From Sphagnum compactum (Eukaryota; Bryophyta; Sphagnopsida; Sphagnales), in contig OZ234494.1 of the NCBI GenBank assembly GCA_965153455.1, positions 6,758,001-6,822,000 on the forward strand: DNA of 64,000 nucleotides, written 5' to 3'. A program made the position numbers and the translations under genes. Below the pieces are notes generated by a model. That model had not been told where the DNA came from, ran no database searches, and worked only from the letters and a program-made list of their open reading frames with translations. Of the stretch, positions 12,401-23,272 are shown in pieces; the first letter of the stretch is position 1, and every line of letters begins with the position of its first letter.

Positions 12401-12675
12401 CTCTCATCCGAGACGGTTGCTCGAGAAAGCTGCTGCTGCTGCCGCAAGTGACGCAAGTACTTTCCGAATCCAGAAAACTTGCTTATGCCGCCTCGACTCC
12501 TGGCAACAACGAAGGTGCACGCCACAAAGCAGCACTCCCTATTCTTCACATTGCTTGAAAATCTAGAACCGCTAGTGGTGAAGGAAGCGGAAAAGCCACC
12601 GCCGTTGCTGTTACTGCTACTGGGAAGTGGCACTAGAGGAGGAACACGAATCGCTGCAATTCCACTCCTGGCCAT
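9463..12675 (-). CDS. Predicted plastid membrane protein, unidentified; in-frame TGA in exon 5
   Basis: The ten inferred exons (minus) are 12675-12379, 11646-11599, 11464-11296, 11158-10974, 10806-10650, 10566-10497, 10380-10302, 10133-10081, 9805-9769 and 9546-9463. They total 1179 bases, a whole number of codons with every phase matching. The start MARSGIAAIRV opens a Ser/Arg-rich, acid-poor stretch typical of a chloroplast transit peptide; an upstream in-frame ATG at 12723 is less likely. Exon 3 is Ala/Glu-rich and helical (AAAEAEAEALRKELAARR). Exon 4 ends in a hydrophobic helix (LLISVGITVLAVGLAF). Later exons give PSKPLFLYLVSILRLQQQLK, then VEMVRTQLERAGTPVEIRD, YSKYFESYGKPTAAQQ and a C-terminal helix AAREKVDEFLTLVPRES. 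I do not recognise the family; a thylakoid or envelope protein is a guess. Codon 43 of exon 5 is TGA (10678-10680). Intron 9 appears to use a GC donor. Confidence 0.7.
11500..11544. repeat. CT-rich microsatellite in intron 2 of the plastid-protein gene
   Basis: An imperfect run of CT dinucleotides broken by single G or C bases lies inside the intron between exons 2 and 3. Confidence 0.8.
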
Positions 12676-13758
12676 CGCTGTTGGATCTTCTGCACCAGCA
12701 AAGGAACACTTCGTCCCCTGCACCAGCGCGCGACACTACTGCGATGGCATTGCACGAAGGGGGTTTTTCTTTTTTGTTTCCCTTGCGGGCAACGAATGCT
12801 GAGCGGAAGGAAAAAAGCGCTTGCGAAAAATAGTGGCTCCGCGTTGAGCCACGTGGTGGTTAAGATGAGCGGAGACGAAAGGGTATTACCCGTGCACTTC
12901 TGTACATACCCGTCGGTTCTATAATGCTTCTGGGGATACCTTAAAAGTATTTTAATTACATATTCTATGATCACAATTAAAAATCATGTTTTAATACTTT
13001 ATTCAGGTTCTTTTTTAAAAATTAAAAAAAAATTAGATGTACACTAATAAGTACTCTCAGTTCCTGTCAAGTTCCCAATATGTTCTCTAGGTTCCCAATG
13101 TGTTCCCCAAGGGTGTTCCCAATATGGTTTGGACTCTTTTGTGAAGAGAAATTTCATGCAGCCAATGGGAAGGCCCCAAGCATGCAACTCAAGGTGCCTT
13201 GCATTTTTTCCTTTTAAGTTTGGGGGCAGTTTGGGGAAGGTTTTTTTTCACTTTTCCCTGGTTCCCACTATGTTCCCTTTAAGTTCTCACTGGGTTCCCA
13301 TCAGGTTCCCAATGTTTTCCTCAACATATTCTCCATAGCACCTCACTTTTATTGCAAACGCTTTGGCAAATGTTGTCTTCCTTTCAGGTATATAGGTGGG
13401 CCAAATGGGAGAAACCCTATACTTCAAAAATAGAACCTTCTATGTTGGGGAGCCTCAATAGTTTCAATGTTTCCGAGTGATGGGCCAATCAAATTGGCTC
13501 CATGCAAAGAAAATAATTTGAACTTGAGATGCACCTCATCTAATTAATAGGAGAGGTCAATAAATCATCATGCCTACTTCATTTCATATGTGCCAATTAA
13601 TTTGTTGCTTTATCTGGCTTTCTTTTGGCAAGTTAGGTTTAATTAATATTTCAAAATAAGATGATTGTGATTTTTTCATGGGTTTTTCTTGTGATCTTTC
13701 ATTTTTTATCCTGGACCCCCTCGTCTCAGTGATCACCTTCAAACAAAGAAATCTTCTA
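12676..13758. other. Upstream region of the plastid-protein gene, then repeat DNA
   Basis: The first 200 bases should hold the leader and promoter of the minus-strand gene. From about 13050 the sequence is rich in GTTCCCAATGTGTTCCC-like words, and from 13130 to 13560 it matches, in diverged form, the stretch at 18005-18430. No gene is seen. Confidence 0.5.
13050..13560 (+). repeat. Diverged direct repeat, left copy
   Basis: It shares an exact 26-base block (13149-13174, containing TTTCATGCAGCCAATGG) with 18024-18049. It then has weaker matches in the same order: the TTCCC-rich zone, 'aatagcacc', 'ttggggag' and 'gatgggccaat'. The two copies flank the transposon on either side. Confidence 0.6.
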
Positions 13759-13783
13759 CAGTGCATGACACCTAAAGGCGACC
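13759..13783 (+). repeat. Left terminal inverted repeat of the transposon
   Basis: It begins CAGTGCATGACACCTAAAGG and pairs with 16362-16386 with one difference (GGCGACC against GGTGACC). It is preceded by TA at 13757-13758. Confidence 0.9.
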
Positions 13784-13987
13784 TGGAAAAAAGTTTGGCG
13801 GCCAAATTTGGGCCAAAAATTTCAGCATAAATCCGAGGAGTTTTTTGAATTTGGGTTAGGGGATGTAGGATTAGGGTTATGGAGTGGCGCGGCCTCTGCT
13901 CCTTCTGGCGGGCCCGTGCATAGGCATGCACAAGCCCATACTATTTCGTCTTCACCCACATCTAATTCGCAGACAGTATTGGCAACC

Positions 13988-16111
13988 ATGGGGAGACTTA
14001 ACAAACGAAAGCAGCAGCTCAAGAGACTGGCTGAGGCTAGGCAGGCACGTCGCGACAAGGATGAGTCTGGACGCGAGGAGGAGGAGGAGGTGACTGTGTT
14101 TGACGGCGAGATAATCGTTGTTGTTGACGTTGACGTGCTTAGCGAGGACGCTGTTTGGCATGAGGAAGAGCTTGAGTTTGAGGAGGTGGAAGAGCCTTGC
14201 GAGGACGAAGCGGAGCAGGCGCAGGGACGGTTGGAGGAGTTGCGAGTCCAGCTGAAGAGCAAGCGGCCTACTCATTACGTGGGGAACTCGGAACGCTCAA
14301 AGCGCCGGCGTCACCAGAAGTAGAGGAAGGCAGCTGTTGGGACCAAGAAGCTGACCTCGTTCTTTGCGCCTGTCGCCAACGGTGACAGTAGCAACGAAGA
14401 CGACGAGCAGCAGGACACTAATGACGATAGTAGTGAAGACGAAGAGGAGGCGACCTTGAACGCCGCATGGAAGGATTCGTAGCGCCTTACGGACGCAATC
14501 GCTTTTCTTGAGCAGCAAAGACAGAAAGCTGTTCAAAAGGGTGAAAGTGTCGTGCATTCGTTACGGCGATATGCTGTCCTAGCTTACCTTCGCCTTGTTA
14601 AGAATGGAAAGAAGCGGCAGTCGGCCAGCGCAATGACGGCAACAGTCATAAACGGCAAAGGTGCGTACTGCGCGAAGGCAATCCGAAATTGGGCTAACGC
14701 CTTTCTGCGTTCGGGTGCCATTCCCGTGTCAGAACGTGGAAAACATAAAAAATTAAGATGTTTCCTTCGGGATGAGGACGTACGAGAGAATATCGACACC
14801 TACCTTCGAGAAAACAAGTTTGAGGTGCGCATCCACATTTTGACAAAGTACATCAACGAGGAGGTCTTGCCAGACCTTGATGATGGGCTCTCTGTGAAAT
14901 TGTCCGAACACATTGTTATTCGGTGGATGAAAATTTTCGGACACAATTACCGAAAAGCCACCAAAGGAGTGTACACGGACGGGCATGAACGAGACGATGT
15001 TGTTACTTACCGTGGACAATTCCTCGCAAAAATGGCTGAGCACGAAAAGCGGATGCCAATGTTCACCGATGATTGTTCGGACGTCATCTGGCCCAACCTA
15101 CAAAATGGGGAGAAACCGCTAATTTTCGTCACACATGACAAATCCATATTCCACGCATTTGATGGCCAGGGAAGGCAATGGCTTCCAGCTGGCGAGCAGC
15201 CTTTGCGCAAAAAGGGAGCTGGTCTGGCTATGCATGTCAGCGACTTTCTCGCTGATGTCTGCGGACGTCTAACACTTGCGGACGGCAATGTAGCCACGAA
15301 CGACGAATGTGCGAAAGAGGCCTGTGAGACCATGAAGCTTGGCAAGAATTACGACAGTTGGTGGACAATCGAGGATCTTGCCAAGCAGGTTGTTGAGAAG
15401 CGGTACCCATTTTCGAACGTCGTTTACCGAATGTTCAAGCGCTTTTCGCATTTGATAATGCCACAAGCCACGCTGCGTTCACGGCCGACGCACTACGGGC
15501 AAAGCAAATGAACGTGGGCCGCGGCGGCAAGCAACCACAGATGTGGCCTACGACTTACGGCAACGGGATTGTTCAAGAAATATGCTTTCCACCCGCACAT
15601 CCACCACTTCTATATGGGGAGCCCAAGGGCCTCAAGAGCGTTCTCGAGGAGCGTGGTCTTTGGCAACCTGGGCTCCGACTTGAATGCAAGGATCAAAAAA
15701 ACAATCCGTGCAAAGATGGAAAGGCCTATTGCGCGCGCAATGTTATGGCAAGTCAACCAGACTTCAAAGCCCAGCGCTGCCTGTTGGAGGAGTTGCTTGC
15801 AGAACGCGGTCACTTGTCCAATTTTTTACCCAAAATTTCACTGCGAGTTCAACTACATCGAGAACTTCTGGGCAGCAGTGAAGCGGCGCACACGGGACAA
15901 TTGCGACTATACTTTTCCGGGGTTGTGCAACGCAATCCCGCGCGCTCTTGCAGATGTTCCAATTGTGGAAATCCGTCGATACGTGCGACGTGCGATTAGG
16001 TATATGGATGCATACCGGACTGGGCTTATTGGGAAAGGAGCCGAAGTTGTCGTTAAAAAATCCCGCTCCCATCAACGAATTCCGCGCACCATGTTGGAGA
16101 ACATTGACTAA
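13988..16111 (+). pseudogene. DDE transposase pseudogene (long-insert, fungal-type)
   Basis: The frame from ATG 13988 (MGRLNKRKQQLKRLAEARQ) runs through a basic then very acidic N-terminus. It is broken by TAG at 14321-14323 and TAG at 14480-14482, and continues in the same frame to 15450. Frame shifts follow near 15445-15453 and near 15818-15828, and the end is TAA at 16109-16111. Catalytic triad candidates are all visible: Asp in LIFVTHDKS (15137-15139), Asp in FDNATSH (15454-15456) and Glu in FNYIENFW (15860-15862). The gap from second Asp to Glu is about 135 residues, far longer than the 34 of classical Tc1. From memory this layout, with GGKQP and LEERGLW between the two residues, is that of a transposase family common in fungal genomes. 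With two stops and two frame shifts it cannot make an active enzyme. Confidence 0.8.
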
Positions 16112-16361
16112 GCCATAGCAGGGTTAGGGGTTATTTAGCCCTAACCCTTAAGCTCCCTATAAATCCTTGTGGCCAAATATGGGCCGCCCCAGCCAAATTT
16201 GGACAAAAGTCATCAATTTCGACCAGCAATATCTCTGCCAAAAAAAAAGATTTTGACAAACGGGTTGTGTAACTTTGTTCAACATGTGAAGTACTGCATA
16301 AATACGTCGAGTTTTTGGGGTTACACGTTGTGTGGGAAGAATATTTAAGCTCGACATTTGG

Positions 16362-16386
16362 GGTCACCTTTAGGTGTCATGCACTG
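16362..16386 (-). repeat. Right terminal inverted repeat of the transposon
   Basis: Reverse complement of the left end, with one mismatch. It is followed by TA at 16387-16388, the other half of the target-site duplication. Confidence 0.9.
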
Positions 16387-18004
16387 TAGGAGTTTCAAAA
16401 GTGCAAAATGTCATCAATTTTTGAGTCAAATGATCACATGGGGGTTTGCCATCCAATGTTTTCTTTGTCAATTTTGTGATGTACCCATATTGGTGATCAT
16501 CCAAGCAAAGATATAGCCAAATTGGGCTATAAATGGCATAATAATTTTAAAAAAAGAACCCTTCTATATTTTTGGCTACCCATTGGAACCAAATGTCAAA
16601 ATCTGATTATTGTTATTATTATTATTATCATTTTGAATTTTCCTGCGTTATCTTTTTTAAAATTATTGTGATACGTGGCTGGTACCCACCAAGTATGAAA
16701 TCTATAAGGTCCCAAACTCTATGGTCAAGAACTTACAAACCCATTGGACGTGTTTGAGGTCTTGTGCAGGTCTTGGTGCGGGGTCTTGGATATCTGTTCA
16801 TCCTGCCATCCCATGCTTTCATCTGTTTTCAGATGTTTTTTTTACAATGTTGCAAACCAGGTTAAGCCTCCCCATCCTTGGCTCTTAGTCTAACACATTA
16901 CATTTGTGGTTAGTTGTTAAATGTTGTGTGGATCCATTTTTCCCATTGTGCCCATGGTGGGGAGAGGATTGTATCACATGATGTTGTTTGGAATGTTTTT
17001 GCGTCCATTGCACAAGACTCTAGGTTTCACGTCTTATGGGAGCAAACCCAAGTTCTTTCACTATCTTAATTTCAATTTTCTCATTGATGGTTGACATTGT
17101 TTTGTCGGTTGATGCCATTCACTAATTGATCAATGTCCTCATTGTCAATTTCACTCGAGTAGTCTTGGTATCACAAACGGCTCTTTCTCATGGGGTGGTG
17201 GTGATTGTGACGGTTTAGGTGAAAAAAAGATTTTATTGTGATTGTTACCTGATGAACATATTTCTTCTTCATGCCATAGAGGTTTTTGGGTGTTTTCATT
17301 GATAATTTGACAACTTTTTTCATTAGTGTTAACATGATGACGTGACCAACAAAGGGCACTGAAGGTTCTTCTTTATCAATGTTACATTCTTTTATAGATA
17401 GAGAGTGTCCATAGCTTTACAAGAAAGCACAAGTCGCCTCCATCTCGAGGTGAGTTATTATTGTAGACGAGGGTTCTTCTAAATTTGAAGTTTTATCAAG
17501 CTTACCTCCCCTTTCTTTAGTTGACATGTTTCATGCAACTAGTGAAAGTTTTGATATTTAACGGTTCCTTACTTCCGTGTGGGACGCCTCTTTTGGGTTG
17601 TCTACTTGCATAGACTTTGGTTGTTGCCCTTTGTTTCTTTTTCTTGCCCTTTCTTGGGTGCTTTCTTTTTATGAAGTTTGACAAGTTTTCATCACTTTCA
17701 AACTTGTGCTGAGTATTCTGCAATCTTTTACAATATAATTATCCTCAATATACACTAATAGCAAAATTTCATGGGTTTATTTTATGTTGTGTTGTAATCA
17801 TCATGCAATATCCTCAATATATCGGGCCTAAGCAAAATAATGGTATCCTATATAATATGTTGTTATGTATTATGCAATATTTTGCAATGTAATTATCCTC
17901 AATATACCCTAAGCACAATAATTTTTGATGGGTTTCTTTGCATTGTAACAATTTTATGTCCCCAAATTTCTGCCCTTGCCATTAGCCCAAGCCAAAAATG
18001 GTGA

Positions 18005-18430
18005 CAAACAGTTTTGAAAACAAAAATTTCATGCAGCCAATGGGAAGGCTCGCATGCACTCATGATGGGCCCTACCTATTGTTTTGGGTGGGGGAAATTA
18101 TTTTTGGTTTTTTTGTTCCCAATGTGTTTTTAACATGTTCTCATCATATTCCCTTAAAGTTCTTGAGTTTCGAAGTTGTTCTTTAAGGCATTCCCAATAG
18201 CACCACAATTTTATCCCATATGGTTTGCCCAAAGTTCAACTCTCATGTGTATAAACTGAAGAGGTAGGTTGTTAAATAATACATTTGTTTTTGTTTTGCA
18301 ATTGGGGGTCCAAAGAGGTGCTTCCATTGGGGAGTGTTTGATGTCTCAAAAAATTTATTGATGGGCCAATGAATATGGCTCTTTCAAAAAAATAAAATAA
18401 AATGTGAGCGCACACATAAACTAATTAATA
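18005..18430 (+). repeat. Diverged direct repeat, right copy
   Basis: Same orientation as 13130-13560. It shares the exact 26-base block at 18024-18049, 'caatagcacca' near 18193, 'ttggggag' near 18330 and 'gatgggccaat' at 18360, in the same order as the left copy. Confidence 0.6.
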
Positions 18431-20518
18431 TGAATCATACTATACTTAGAATGCAACAACGCAACAAAGCTGACAAATTATTTACGATAACTATATTGCG
18501 AATTTTTGTTATTGCAATATAGTTATCCTAAATATACCATTAGCAAAATAAAATTTGATGGGTATCTTTGTATTTTGTAATAACTATTGAAACAAAATGT
18601 GAAAATGATTCAAATGCCCAAAAAGATGGACCATGAATGGAACAAGTAGGATGCAAAAAAAGGTCCTATAGATAAGATATGTGAAAGATGAGTAGTTATT
18701 TAAGGGCTTTGTAGAAAATAAATTTATATAATAATAATTTTTGGTTGTTTGTCATATCTATCTCTTCCATGTTTAACTCTATCATTTCCGAGCCTAACTA
18801 TCTCACTCTTTTCCCCTATCCACTACCATGGACATGAAAATACTAATGTTATCTATATCAAAATCCAATTTGAGATAAATAATGATGATCATAAAATGGA
18901 AAAAAAAGGTAGAGGGGGGTGATGAGGAGGAATTTTGCTCAATTTGAAACCTTGGGCAAAGAGCATTGCACTTGTTTGGTTAATAAATAAAAGGAATTCT
19001 TTAGACTGAGAATTCATAAAAACGAAAAGAAATGAATTAAAGAAACCAACACAAAATTGATGACAAAAGAAATTTGGTACAATCTCACTGAACAATTCAT
19101 CTCGTATATGAATCAATCTGTTGCAAACGGTTAACTCCAAAAATCGAAGGGTCCAGATTTGTTTATTGGGGAGGGTCGGCAAATCGTGCCAACCCTGTAT
19201 GGGTTCCAAAAATAGTGCCGGCCATATGTCTTGATAGTCCATACGGCACGAATCTTTAAGACTCGCGTGGTACAATTAACCAACCGACCCTTTTAATCTT
19301 TCCCTCCTTCTCCGCACTATATATATACTTTTCTTCACTACTCAGTGGCACCAGAGAGTATGGGTTATATGACAACAACACGACAACGCATCGTCTACAA
19401 CACAGAGTCCCGGAGTTCTTCACTGAGAAGTCCCCAGTTGTGAGAGAATTGCGTGCTGGAAAAGATTGACAGTGGTGACGGGGATTTGGAGCTATGCAAC
19501 CCAAGTCGATGCTGCATGTGTTCATCATTTGGAAGCTCCATTTGTTAGTAATCAAGAGCCGATGAAGCAGTTCAGTCCTCTGTACAATTGTTAAAAGGGA
19601 AAGAGGGACCTAAATCATCAAGTTTTTCAAGTTTGGGGAGAAAACAAGAAACTTGTCATTGACTTGTTGTAAGTTCGGTTTCATTTGAATTCATCCAGTT
19701 TGTTGCAGGGAAACAATTTGAAAGATCTATGTTCCTTTGGACAGACAAAGAACAGCCTTCAGGTTTTAACCAGCAAAATTTTGGGCTCGGAAAACCACAG
19801 AGGTGCAGGTTGGTGCAGGCTACAAGGAGGCAGCAGCAATCACATGAATTGGATGTCACCAGAACCACAAGAGCCAGGGATTGAGTATGCAAAATAGCTA
19901 AGGGGGAGGAGGAGCCATGCTGCACAAACATGCCATTGGTATTGATACCCAAAATGGGATGAGACACTTTAAGACTCTGATTGGAGAAAAAATCTAAAGA
20001 GCCAAAGATGGATTGTCTCAACATAGAGGTTGCAATGGTGATGGAGCACTTGCAAGTGATCCAAATGGTGGAGGCTGACCCAGTCACAATCTTGGAACGA
20101 AATAATGCAGACAAGAAAGTCATGCCAGTGGCCACTATCTCTACCTCTAAAGCTCCAGACAAGAACCTTTTTGTCCATGCAAGGTTTTGTTTGTGGACCA
20201 CCTCTGTGAAGAATCTGCTCTGTGATTCAAACAGTTGGAACCTCCTACCATTCCTTTGACAATCCTACAGCAAGACAAACAGATGGCATAAAAGCAGTGA
20301 TTCTGGTGTGGTTGCCAAGAGTTGCAACTTCTTGCAACACTTTTCACTCAATTTTCTTGTATTCCAGCAACATTGCAACACAAATTGTTAATATCTACTA
20401 TCATGGCAATAGTTCATTGATTTGAGCACATGAGATCACTGTTTAACTATGCATGTGTATTCACAGGTGTTCTCACTAAGCAAAGCCTCTATGCTCAATT
20501 TGAGACCATTGAAGAATT

Positions 20519-20544
20519 GATACCTCAACCTGCATTGAGGTATC
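20519..20544. repeat. Small perfect hairpin
   Basis: GATACCTCAA (20519-20528), a six-base loop, then TTGAGGTATC (20535-20544), a perfect ten-base inverted repeat. No T-run follows it and no function is inferred. Confidence 0.7.
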
Positions 20545-21517
20545 ATGTTGAGGCAAATTCTCCAATGATTCTCCATTCTCATTGAGTCAGGACCATAAGG
20601 GAGTGCTGATACTGGTCCAAAAAGGAAAGTTCAAATTCCTCATGTCTTCAATTCTGCATGGGGTGGTCAATTGAACATAGAGAGTGTCAAGTGTACCAAT
20701 TATGTACTGGCTGACAAACATGAGCTGCACAGAGTGAGCTTACTTGCACATCCTCCGCTGTTTGAAGGTTCAAATGTGTACCTTCAAGATGCAGACTCAC
20801 TGAATGAAAGCCATTTCATGAGCAAAAAAAAGTGAAAATGATTAAACAAAAAAGGCATGAAAGTATCATCCATGGACTGCCCAATGAAGCAGTTTGATTC
20901 TCCCGGTTAGATATTCCACATATACAATTTTTTTCTCACCTTGCTCAGCTGAACATTGTATCTTTTGATCTGACTCATAAGACCACCTCTAACAAGTTAA
21001 ATGGAGTACACAATCACTGTTCTGGACAGCCAACATGGACATGGACCAAAATAATTACAATGGGACATTGTGACTCTCTTGTTTTTTGGAAAAACAGTGT
21101 GCAAAATTTTTAAGCAGCACTGTGAACCCCTATCTGCAGAAATTGACTGTCTTGGATGTGGACAAGGAGAGATTTCATGAATACTGTCATTGAAGGGAAA
21201 CACCATACCTACTTCATGTACTCCCAAGTTGTGAAAGGGGAGGAGCTGCTAAAGAGACCACAACCATCATGTTGTGCTTCCAAAATCATGTGTCATCAAG
21301 ATGAGGAGAAGTGGCAGTTGAAAATCCACCGAGTGCAGTTGTGGATATGGAATAGATCATCCCTTCCAAAATGTAGGTTGCAAGGAGTCTGACTGCAACC
21401 CATATACCTCCAGATTCTGCATTTGTTGATGGACAAGAAAATAAAATTCTGCTCCTTTGCAGAAGAAAAAGGGTTGCCATGAGAAGAGCATCTAAGTGCA
21501 CCCGGAAAAAATTCCTT

Positions 21518-22843
21518 TTAGGGAAGCAACAGGCTAGGTGCAAATAAGTATCCAGTGCTGCTCGGAGCACAGCTTTGTGAGCATAGATGGAAGTCAGGCA
21601 ACCAGTGCCATGATTTCTTGGTCACATTATATGCTAAGAATCTCACACTCCATTTGACAAAAAGAATGACATCGTCCTCACATCCCTCAGGATAAGGGTT
21701 AGGTCTTTGAGCGGTGCCAGGGCTTGCAGGGCTTTTAGATCTACCATGGTTGCAGAGAGTTGCTTCGAGCAAAATGTCCACGACACTCCATCTCAGTGTT
21801 TCTTGATCAAGCTCCCAGATGCCTATGTTGCTGGATTTGTCATGCTGATTGTGGAGGTAAGCGCCTACCAGGAAGAGATGACCCGGTCGGCCTGCGAGGC
21901 TCGGACCTCGAATCTCGGCCGGCAAGGCTACCCTAGAACGGCTCCATTCTTCGCTTTCGACATGGAATGCATGAAGCTGGTAAGGTCGGGAGGTCAAGCA
22001 ATACATAACCCCTTCGCAAACAACAGAACAGCACACAGATCTGATGGCAAAACCGACCAAAGTGCGGAAATGGCTGGTCAGAAACGACGTGAAGGGGTCC
22101 AAGAAGTTCACTAGCGTTTCGTGGGAGCTCCAAGATTGAGAAACGGAGTCGAACACAAAGGCGATCAGCACTTTCTGTTCTCGTTTACCGCCGGCCTCGT
22201 GTTTGGTAACCTCGCCAACGATGACGAGCTTGTAAGTTCCTGCGTACCTGTCCACGACAATGCCTGCAACCGAGACCAAGCTGGTGGCGGGATCCAGATC
22301 CGGAGGCAACGCCACATCTCTCCAAAACCGCGACAAAGGGTTACATACCACAAGTCGGGTGGGCGTGAACCCTTTGTTGAGGGATCTCCATCCGGCTCCA
22401 AGGCAAATCAATCCATCAGCGGCTGCAAGAGGAGATTTGTTATCCAGAGCAAAAGGCAAGAACCCAAGCGGCAGGCTATGCCATTTGCAGAGATGGCAAT
22501 CATAAGCTAATCCCACGGGTCCAGGATCGTTTCCGAAAGTGAGGAACCACTTCTGGGGTACCACATCAGACTCAGACTCACACAAACGAATAAAGCTCGA
22601 TGTCCGCAGCTTAATTTTCCATCTCTTGCAAACACATTGCATTCTCAGCAAACTCTGCAGCGGCAGCCTTGCAAGCACACGATCCAGCACATCTTCCGGT
22701 AGCGACTCCCACACCCCCACCTCATCCATAACGTTCTGCTGCTCGGCATGCCCATCTGTTCCTCCTCCCCCTCCTCCTCCTATCTTGGTCGCACTTCCAT
22801 CATCACTCACAATACCCAGACGCGTAATCCACATCGCAGCCAT
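21518..22843 (-). CDS. F-box family protein (F-box/kelch-like), 441 residues
   Basis: A single-exon gene. The F-box lies at residues 44-84 (VWESLPEDVLDRVLARLPLQ, then CVCKRWK), the segment that binds SKP1 in SCF E3 ubiquitin ligases. The rest looks like the beta-propeller substrate domain of plant F-box/kelch proteins: AAADGLICLG near residue 140, LVVCNPLSRFWRDV, and TYKLVIVGEV near 210. Near the N-terminus is a run of seven glycines (IGGGGGGGTD) of no known role. The start at 22843 (MAAMWITRLG) opens the long frame; a later start at VMDEVGVWESLPED would still keep the F-box. The second F-box gene in the window shares the same order of motifs. The substrate cannot be told from sequence. Confidence 0.85.
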   Translation of the reverse strand: MAAMWITRLGIVSDDGSATKIGGGGGGGTDGHAEQQNVMDEVGVWESLPEDVLDRVLARLPLQSLLRMQCVCKRWKIKLRTSSFIRLCESESDVVPQKWFLTFGNDPGPVGLAYDCHLCKWHSLPLGFLPFALDNKSPLAAADGLICLGAGWRSLNKGFTPTRLVVCNPLSRFWRDVALPPDLDPATSLVSVAGIVVDRYAGTYKLVIVGEVTKHEAGGKREQKVLIAFVFDSVSQSWSSHETLVNFLDPFTSFLTSHFRTLVGFAIRSVCCSVVCEGVMYCLTSRPYQLHAFHVESEEWSRSRVALPAEIRGPSLAGRPGHLFLVGAYLHNQHDKSSNIGIWELDQETLRWSVVDILLEATLCNHGRSKSPASPGTAQRPNPYPEGCEDDVILFVKWSVRFLAYNVTKKSWHWLPDFHLCSQSCAPSSTGYLFAPSLLLP

Positions 22844-23150
22844 TGCAACACAACTACTTTTTGTCTATCTCTGTTCCCCCCCCCCCCTTCTCTACACAAC
22901 CCAACTTCGTCAAAAGGGCACACGAACAAAAAAAAAAAACAAAGAAAACCAAAACTGTAGCAACAGCAGCAGAGCACATACAAGAGATACCAAACGGGAG
23001 GAGAAGCAACGGTATGCGCTCCAAAGCAAAACTCTGAATGCACAGCACAGCGAGACGACAAACGGGGCATGCGCGCACCACAACAGAAAGCGCTACGACA
23101 GAAAACACCAACTTTCTCACCAAACACAAATACGTAAAAGAGCGGACGTG
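22844..23150. other. Upstream region of the F-box gene
   Basis: This holds the putative leader and promoter on the minus strand. It includes a C12 run at 22876-22887 (poly-G on the gene strand), an A-rich run at about 22928-22939 and an AAC/AGC-rich stretch. No defined element can be called. The long plus-strand frame over 22539-23315 is an antisense shadow. Confidence 0.4.
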
Positions 23151-23151
23151 C

Positions 23152-23230
23152 CAGTCACGGGAATCGAACCTGGAACTGCGAGTTCGTCAGCATTAAAGCG
23201 CCAGCTGTCTGACCGAAAGACCCCCACCGG
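23152..23230 (-). repeat. tRNA-like sequence, possibly a SINE head or tRNA relic
   Basis: On the minus strand the sequence contains a perfect internal-promoter B box (GGTTCGATTCC) about 40 bases after an A-box-like GGTCAGACAGCTGG. The T stem has mismatches and no acceptor stem pairs, so it is not a working tRNA gene. A tRNA-derived SINE fragment or a decayed tRNA is the best reading. Confidence 0.35.
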
Positions 23231-23272
23231 GGTTAAAAGAACAAATGACTACAAAGCGGCATACGGCCGGGA

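Larger units (their letters stand above)
13759..16386 (+). mobile_element. Tc1/mariner-superfamily DNA transposon, non-autonomous by decay
   Basis: A 2628-base element with inverted terminal repeats of about 25 bases: left 13759-13783 beginning CAGTGCATGACACCTAAAGG, and right 16362-16386, its reverse complement with one mismatch. A TA dinucleotide directly flanks each end (13757-13758 and 16387-16388). TA duplication and a CAGT terminus are hallmarks of the Tc1/mariner superfamily. The inside holds one broken transposase gene whose base composition is clearly more GC-rich than the AT-rich surroundings. The intact ends and target duplication argue for a single insertion that has since decayed only by point mutations and small indels. 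Confidence 0.85.
16387..21517. other. Gene-free DNA between the transposon and the first F-box gene
   Basis: From 16390 to 19250 it is AT-rich and contains the right copy of the flanking direct repeat (18005-18430). From 19260 to 21500 base composition is closer to that of the genes, and short open frames occur on both strands (for example 19656-20201 minus), but none shows a family motif or convincing splice structure. The last few hundred bases should include the 3' untranslated region of the F-box gene. A perfect small hairpin lies at 20519-20544. Confidence 0.4.

Noticed and set aside
13822-14262. Minus-strand Ser-rich open frame of 146 residues
   Set aside because: It is the antisense of the acidic Glu/Asp-rich N-terminus of the transposase.
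19656-20201. 181-residue minus-strand open frame as a gene
   Set aside because: Cys/Ser-rich, no recognised motif, overlapped by equally long frames on the other strand; no splice or family support.
20519-20544. Transcription terminator
   Set aside because: The hairpin is perfect but has no T-run, and intrinsic terminators are not expected in plant nuclear DNA.
23152-23230. Functional tRNA gene
   Set aside because: The B box is perfect, but the T stem has two mismatches, no anticodon arm forms with a standard loop, and no acceptor stem pairs.
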